Of a DNA stretch of 64,000 nt, positions 60,873 to 64,000 are shown piece after piece. Below the pieces are notes generated by a model. That model ran no database searches and had not been told where the DNA came from. It worked only from the letters and a program-made list of their open reading frames with translations. How positions within the stretch are numbered: position 1 is the first letter of the stretch; every line of letters begins with the position of its first letter. Source of the DNA: an uncultured Bacteroidales bacterium. GTDB lineage: Bacteria > Bacteroidota > Bacteroidia > Bacteroidales > UBA932. The position numbers and the translations under genes were made by a program. The stretch lies in the NCBI GenBank assembly GCA_900316955.1, contig ONEX01000002.1:62001-126000 (forward strand), read 5' to 3'.

Positions 60873-61002
60873 CCCATTTTTACCATTTCGTGCAGCAAAG
60901 GGATAATAGCAGCCACGGATTCGGAAAATCCAAATATTTACAAACCCCAGTTTTCACAAAACTATCCCACCCTCCTGGGCAGGATAGCTTTGTGGGTAGG
61001 AG

Positions 61003-61178
61003 CGTCCTGGCCCCAGTTCACCGGGGTTGGGCACTAGTTACTTTGTAACACACTGATTATCAACATGTTTCAAACAACCAAGCTCCCAACCCCCGCCCAA
61101 TTTGGCAGGTTGGGAGCCCGGCATTTTACAACCCGTTCACTACCAATCTTTTACAAAACGCAAGGTCTCCAACCCCTC
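61003..61178. repeat. 176-bp direct repeat, right copy
   Basis: Same orientation and length as 57115-57290. It lies upstream of the peptide-lipoprotein operon. The 60873-61002 stretch before it has no gene that I can see. Confidence 0.92.
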
Positions 61179-61199
61179 AAAGCCACCCCGCGGGCACCC

Positions 61200-61344
61200 G
61201 CCCCCGGCGAGGTGGACACCCGTCGCCCGGGAAGCCCTGGCGGCAACAGCCAGGCAAATGGTTCAGCAACTGGGGTACACGACCGAACAAGCCGCTGAGG
61301 CGACTGGGCTGCAACCGGAGCAGTTTCTCAATCAGATCACATAA
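61200..61344 (+). pseudogene. Possible C-terminal remnant of an Rpn/PD-(D/E)XK-type protein
   Basis: The in-frame stretch ends QQLGYTTEQAAEATGLQPEQFLNQIT. This resembles the helical end of Rpn or transposase-like nuclease proteins (a GLxxEQIAxxTGLxxEEI pattern). The N-terminal nuclease part is missing, and the frame runs back into the 176-bp repeat, so it would be a remnant. The last 13 bp overlap the response-regulator stop on the other strand. Low certainty; coding likeness is by eye. Confidence 0.35.
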
Positions 61345-62480
61345 TCCTCGATATCCTTCACGCTCACCGGATTGGAGCCGAGGATGAGGAGGCGCTCGAC
61401 GACGTTACGGAGTTCGCGGATGTTGCCGGTCCAGGATTTCTGCACCAGCATGTCGATGGCTTCGGGGGAGAATTCCTTGCGGGGCATGGCGGTTTCGGAG
61501 CAGATCTGGTCCAGGAAGTGGTTGATGAGCAGGGGGATGTCGTCCTTGCGCTCGTCCAGGGTGGGGACCTTGATCACGATGACGCTGAGGCGGTGGTAGA
61601 GGTCCTCGCGGAAGGTGCCTTTCTTGATTTCCTCGGCGAGGTTCTTGTTCGTGGCGGAGACCACGCGGACATTGACGGTAATATCTTTGTCCGAGCCCAC
61701 GCGGGAGATCTTGCGCTCCTGCAGGACGCGGAGGACCTTCGCCTGCGCGGCGAGGGACATGTCGCCGATCTCGTCCAGGAAGAGGGTGCCGCCGTCGGCC
61801 TGCTCGAACTTGCCCTTGTGCTGCTTGATGGCCGAGGTGAAGGAGCCTTTCTCGTGGCCGAAGAGCTCGCTTTCGATGAGTTCCGAGGGGATGGCCGCGC
61901 AGTTCACCTCCACATACGGCATCATGGACCTTTGCGAGAGCTGGTGGAGGCTGCGGGCGACGAGCTCCTTGCCGGAGCCGTTGGGGCCGGTGATGAGGAC
62001 GCTGGCGTCGGTGGGGGCGACCTTGTCGATCATGTCGCGGATGTGCCGCATGCCCTCGGACTGGCCCACCATCTCCTGCCCATAGACCTTCTTCTTGAGG
62101 ATCTTGGTCTGGGTGACGAGGTTCGCCTTGTCGGTGGCGTTCTTGATCGTGATGAGGATGCGGTTCAGGTCCAGGGGCTTGCCGATGAAGTCGAACGCGC
62201 CCTTCTTGATGCAGTCCACGGCCGTGTCGATGTCCGCGTGGCCGGAGATCATGACGACCGGGGTCTCCACGCCGTCGGCGATGAGCTTCTGGAGGACTTC
62301 GGTACCGTCCATCCCGGGCATCTTGATGTCGCAGAAGATGGCGTCGTACTTCTCCTTTTCCGCCATTTCACAGGCGTCAGCGCCGTTTTCGGCGGTGTCC
62401 ACCTGGTATTCTTCCATCTCCAGGATCTCCTTGAGGGAGTTGCGGATGGAGCGCTCGTCGTCAACAATCAGAATCTTCAT
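61332..62480 (-). CDS. Sigma54-type response regulator without DNA-binding domain
   Basis: 382 aa from MKILIVDDERSIR at 62480; the frame upstream overlaps the cmk region and is not coding. Receiver domain 1-120 with phospho-acceptor Asp51 (CDIKMPG); AAA+ domain about 135-370 with Walker A GPNGSGKE and Walker B LFLDEIGDM. The sigma54-contact loop reads GSFTSA where the consensus is GAFTGA. The protein ends with VSVKDIEDYVI, before where a Fis-type HTH would start. So it should bind DNA poorly alone and may act from solution. The NtrY-like kinase at 51760 is a possible partner. Confidence 0.92.
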   Translation of the reverse strand: MKILIVDDERSIRNSLKEILEMEEYQVDTAENGADACEMAEKEKYDAIFCDIKMPGMDGTEVLQKLIADGVETPVVMISGHADIDTAVDCIKKGAFDFIGKPLDLNRILITIKNATDKANLVTQTKILKKKVYGQEMVGQSEGMRHIRDMIDKVAPTDASVLITGPNGSGKELVARSLHQLSQRSMMPYVEVNCAAIPSELIESELFGHEKGSFTSAIKQHKGKFEQADGGTLFLDEIGDMSLAAQAKVLRVLQERKISRVGSDKDITVNVRVVSATNKNLAEEIKKGTFREDLYHRLSVIVIKVPTLDERKDDIPLLINHFLDQICSETAMPRKEFSPEAIDMLVQKSWTGNIRELRNVVERLLILGSNPVSVKDIEDYVI

Positions 62481-62498
62481 ACTCTCGAAACATTTATG

Positions 62499-62506
62499 CA
62501 AATATA
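62499..62506 (-). promoter_or_regulatory. -7 box of the response-regulator gene
   Basis: TATATTTG on the minus strand, 18 nt before the start. Confidence 0.45.
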
Positions 62507-62519
62507 CGGACTTTTTTAC

Positions 62520-62527
62520 TACATTTG
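62520..62527 (+). promoter_or_regulatory. -7 box of cmk-ispH
   Basis: TACATTTG, 22 nt before the cmk start. The -33 element is unclear. Confidence 0.45.
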
Positions 62528-62549
62528 TAAGATTGATCCTTGAAAGATT

Positions 62550-63266
62550 ATGAACGTTCCTGACATCATCATCGCCGTTGACGGCTTCTCGGCCACCGGC
62601 AAGAGCACCTTCGCGAAAATGGTCGCGAAGGAATTCGGATTCCTGTACCTGGACAGCGGCGCGATGTACCGCGGCGTCACCCTCTTCTCCATGGAGAACG
62701 GGATGATCGCGGAGGACGGAGCCATCGACGAAGCGGCCCTGAAGGCCGTCGTGGAGGATCTCGACCTGCACTTCCGCAACATAGACGGGAAAACCTGCCT
62801 GTACCTCGGCGAGCGCTGCATCGAAACGGAGATCCGCACCCTCGCCGTGTCCTCGCACGTGAGCCCCGTGTCGGCCATCCCGTTCGTGCGGAACTACGTG
62901 GACCGCAAGCTCCGCGCCTTCTCCGAGGGCGGCCGCGTGATCATGGACGGCCGCGACATCGGCACTACCGTGTTCCCGAACGCGGAACTGAAGGTCTTCA
63001 TGACCGCGGATCCCGAAGTCCGCGCCCTGCGCCGCTACGACGAAATGGTGGAGAAGGGCGAAACCCCCGTCTTCGAGGATGTCGTCAAGAACCTCGCGGA
63101 ACGCGACTACATCGACTCCCACCGGGAAACCTCACCCCTGCGGCAGCCGGAGGATGCCTTTGTGATGGACAATACCCACATGACCCTGCACGAGGAGCTC
63201 GTCTGGTGCCTGGGCGTCATCCAGGGCAAGTTCGGCATCCTCGAGGCCCCGGCCCTGTCATGGTAA
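62550..63266 (+). CDS. cmk: Cytidylate kinase
   Basis: 238 aa. It phosphorylates CMP and dCMP with ATP. The P-loop is GFSATGKSTF near 12-21, YLDSGAMYRGVTL is the substrate region, and VIMDGRDIGTTVFPNAELKV is the conserved middle. Length is normal (225-235 aa). Its stop overlaps ispH by 7 bp, a common cmk-ispH pairing in Bacteroidetes. Confidence 0.96.
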   Translation: MNVPDIIIAVDGFSATGKSTFAKMVAKEFGFLYLDSGAMYRGVTLFSMENGMIAEDGAIDEAALKAVVEDLDLHFRNIDGKTCLYLGERCIETEIRTLAVSSHVSPVSAIPFVRNYVDRKLRAFSEGGRVIMDGRDIGTTVFPNAELKVFMTADPEVRALRRYDEMVEKGETPVFEDVVKNLAERDYIDSHRETSPLRQPEDAFVMDNTHMTLHEELVWCLGVIQGKFGILEAPALSW

Positions 63267-64000
63267 CGGTCGAAACCGACAGCCGGTCCGGCTTCTGCGG
63301 CGGCGTCATCCGCGCCATTTCCCAGGCAGAGCGCTTCCTGCAGGAAAGCGACCACCTCTATTCCCTCGGCGCCATCGTCCACAACGAAGCCGAGCTCGAC
63401 CGCCTCGGCGCGGAAGGGCTCCGGACGGTCGCGTCCATCCCCGACGTCCCCGAAGGCGAGACCGTCCTGATCCGGGCCCATGGCGAGCCGCCATCCACAT
63501 ACGCCGCCGCCCGCGGCCGCGGCCTCACGGTCATCGACTGCACCTGCCCCGTGGTGCTCAAGCTCCAGGAACACATCCGCGAGGCCTATGTCCGCCTGCA
63601 CGCGGACGGCCTGCACGGGACGCTGCTCATTTTCGGGAAGATCGGCCACGCCGAGGTCCTGGGCCTGCTGGGCCAGGTGGACGGCGACGCCATCGTGGTG
63701 GAAAACCGCGCGATGCTGGAGGAGCGCCTCGGGGAGATCGACTTCTCCCAGCCCGTGGAAATCTTCTCCCAGACCACCAAGAGCCCGGCGGAATACGCGG
63801 AAATCTGCGACCGCGTGCGCTCCCTCGGCACCCGGGTGACGGTCCATGACACCATCTGCGCGCAGGTGGCGAACCGGCACGAGCACCTCGCCGCCTTCGC
63901 CCGCGCCCACGACCTCATCCTCTTCGTCGCGGGCGAATCCAGCTCCAACGGCCGCGTCCTCTTCGACCTGTGCCACCGCGTGAACCCGCGCTCCTACCGC
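63260..64000 (+). CDS. ispH: 4-hydroxy-3-methylbut-2-enyl diphosphate reductase (3' truncated)
   Basis: 247 codons to the window end; the start ATG 63260 overlaps cmk. IspH makes isopentenyl and dimethylallyl diphosphate with a [4Fe-4S] cluster, in the MEP pathway. Cluster ligands are in GFCGGVIRA, DCTCPVV and the VHDTICAQV segment. IRAHGEPPS and FGKIGHAEVLGLLGQ hold the substrate-binding His residues. About 40 residues and the stop codon would lie outside. Confidence 0.96.
   Translation, partial: MVTVETDSRSGFCGGVIRAISQAERFLQESDHLYSLGAIVHNEAELDRLGAEGLRTVASIPDVPEGETVLIRAHGEPPSTYAAARGRGLTVIDCTCPVVLKLQEHIREAYVRLHADGLHGTLLIFGKIGHAEVLGLLGQVDGDAIVVENRAMLEERLGEIDFSQPVEIFSQTTKSPAEYAEICDRVRSLGTRVTVHDTICAQVANRHEHLAAFARAHDLILFVAGESSSNGRVLFDLCHRVNPRSYR

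Noticed and set aside
61065..61199. Plus-strand reading frames through the right 176-bp repeat
   Set aside because: The left copy has no equivalent frame, so the repeat is unlikely to code.
62481..63122. Upstream extension of the response-regulator frame
   Set aside because: It runs antisense to cmk; the receiver domain begins at MKILIVDDE.

Overview
The window looks like a chromosome segment of a GC-rich Bacteroidales bacterium, possibly of the Cryptobacteroides/UBA932 type, though genus is a guess. Support: promoters repeatedly fit the Bacteroidetes form (TTG or TTTG, about 19 nt, TAnnTTTG); surface lipoproteins carry fimbrillin-like, BACON and Big domains; DUF4783, a Bacteroidetes-type RAYT and a glycogen synthase/phosphorylase fusion are present; and the gene orders ileS-dksA-lspA and rlmH beside an NtrY-like kinase suit the phylum.

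Layout. 1-2.3 kb: truncated GH29 fucosidase and a PNGase F-like glycoamidase, an N-glycan-degrading pair. 2.3-9.9 kb: two convergent paralogous cassettes, each a 45-46 aa peptide gene followed by a fimbrillin-type lipoprotein ending in an NS-type endonuclease; in the right cassette an in-frame TGA cuts off the nuclease. 10-13.7 kb: YgjP-like peptidase, rpsO broken by a 35-bp tandem duplication, and pnp with a charged repeat tail. 13.7-18.8 kb: murein-peptide recycling pair, NhaC antiporter and a RAYT transposase with five REP-like palindromes. 18.8-27.4 kb: GtrA, a small membrane protein, two serine tRNAs, an NMT1-like binding protein coupled to a SpoIIE phosphatase, lspA, dksA, ileS. 27.4-31.7 kb: cvpA, tsaB, a thioredoxin-fold lipoprotein, HIT, greA, and ribF containing a palindromic 126-bp in-frame insertion. 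31.7-42.5 kb: glycogen cluster. 42.5-56.9 kb: xseAB, acyltransferase, nadE, der, EptA and PHP envelope genes, prs, ysxC, NtrY-like kinase, rlmH, DUF4783, efp. 57-61.3 kb: a peptide gene plus two fimbrillin-like lipoproteins between 176-bp direct repeats. 61.3-64 kb: sigma54-type response regulator without HTH, cmk, ispH (truncated).

Functional picture: mostly housekeeping genes plus glycogen storage, with outer-surface systems for host or dietary glycans and nucleic acids. The most novel-looking signals are the peptide-plus-lipoprotein module (three copies), the palindrome inside ribF, the 28-bp repeat that supplies stop and start codons around xseB, the REP/RAYT set, and the two disrupted genes.
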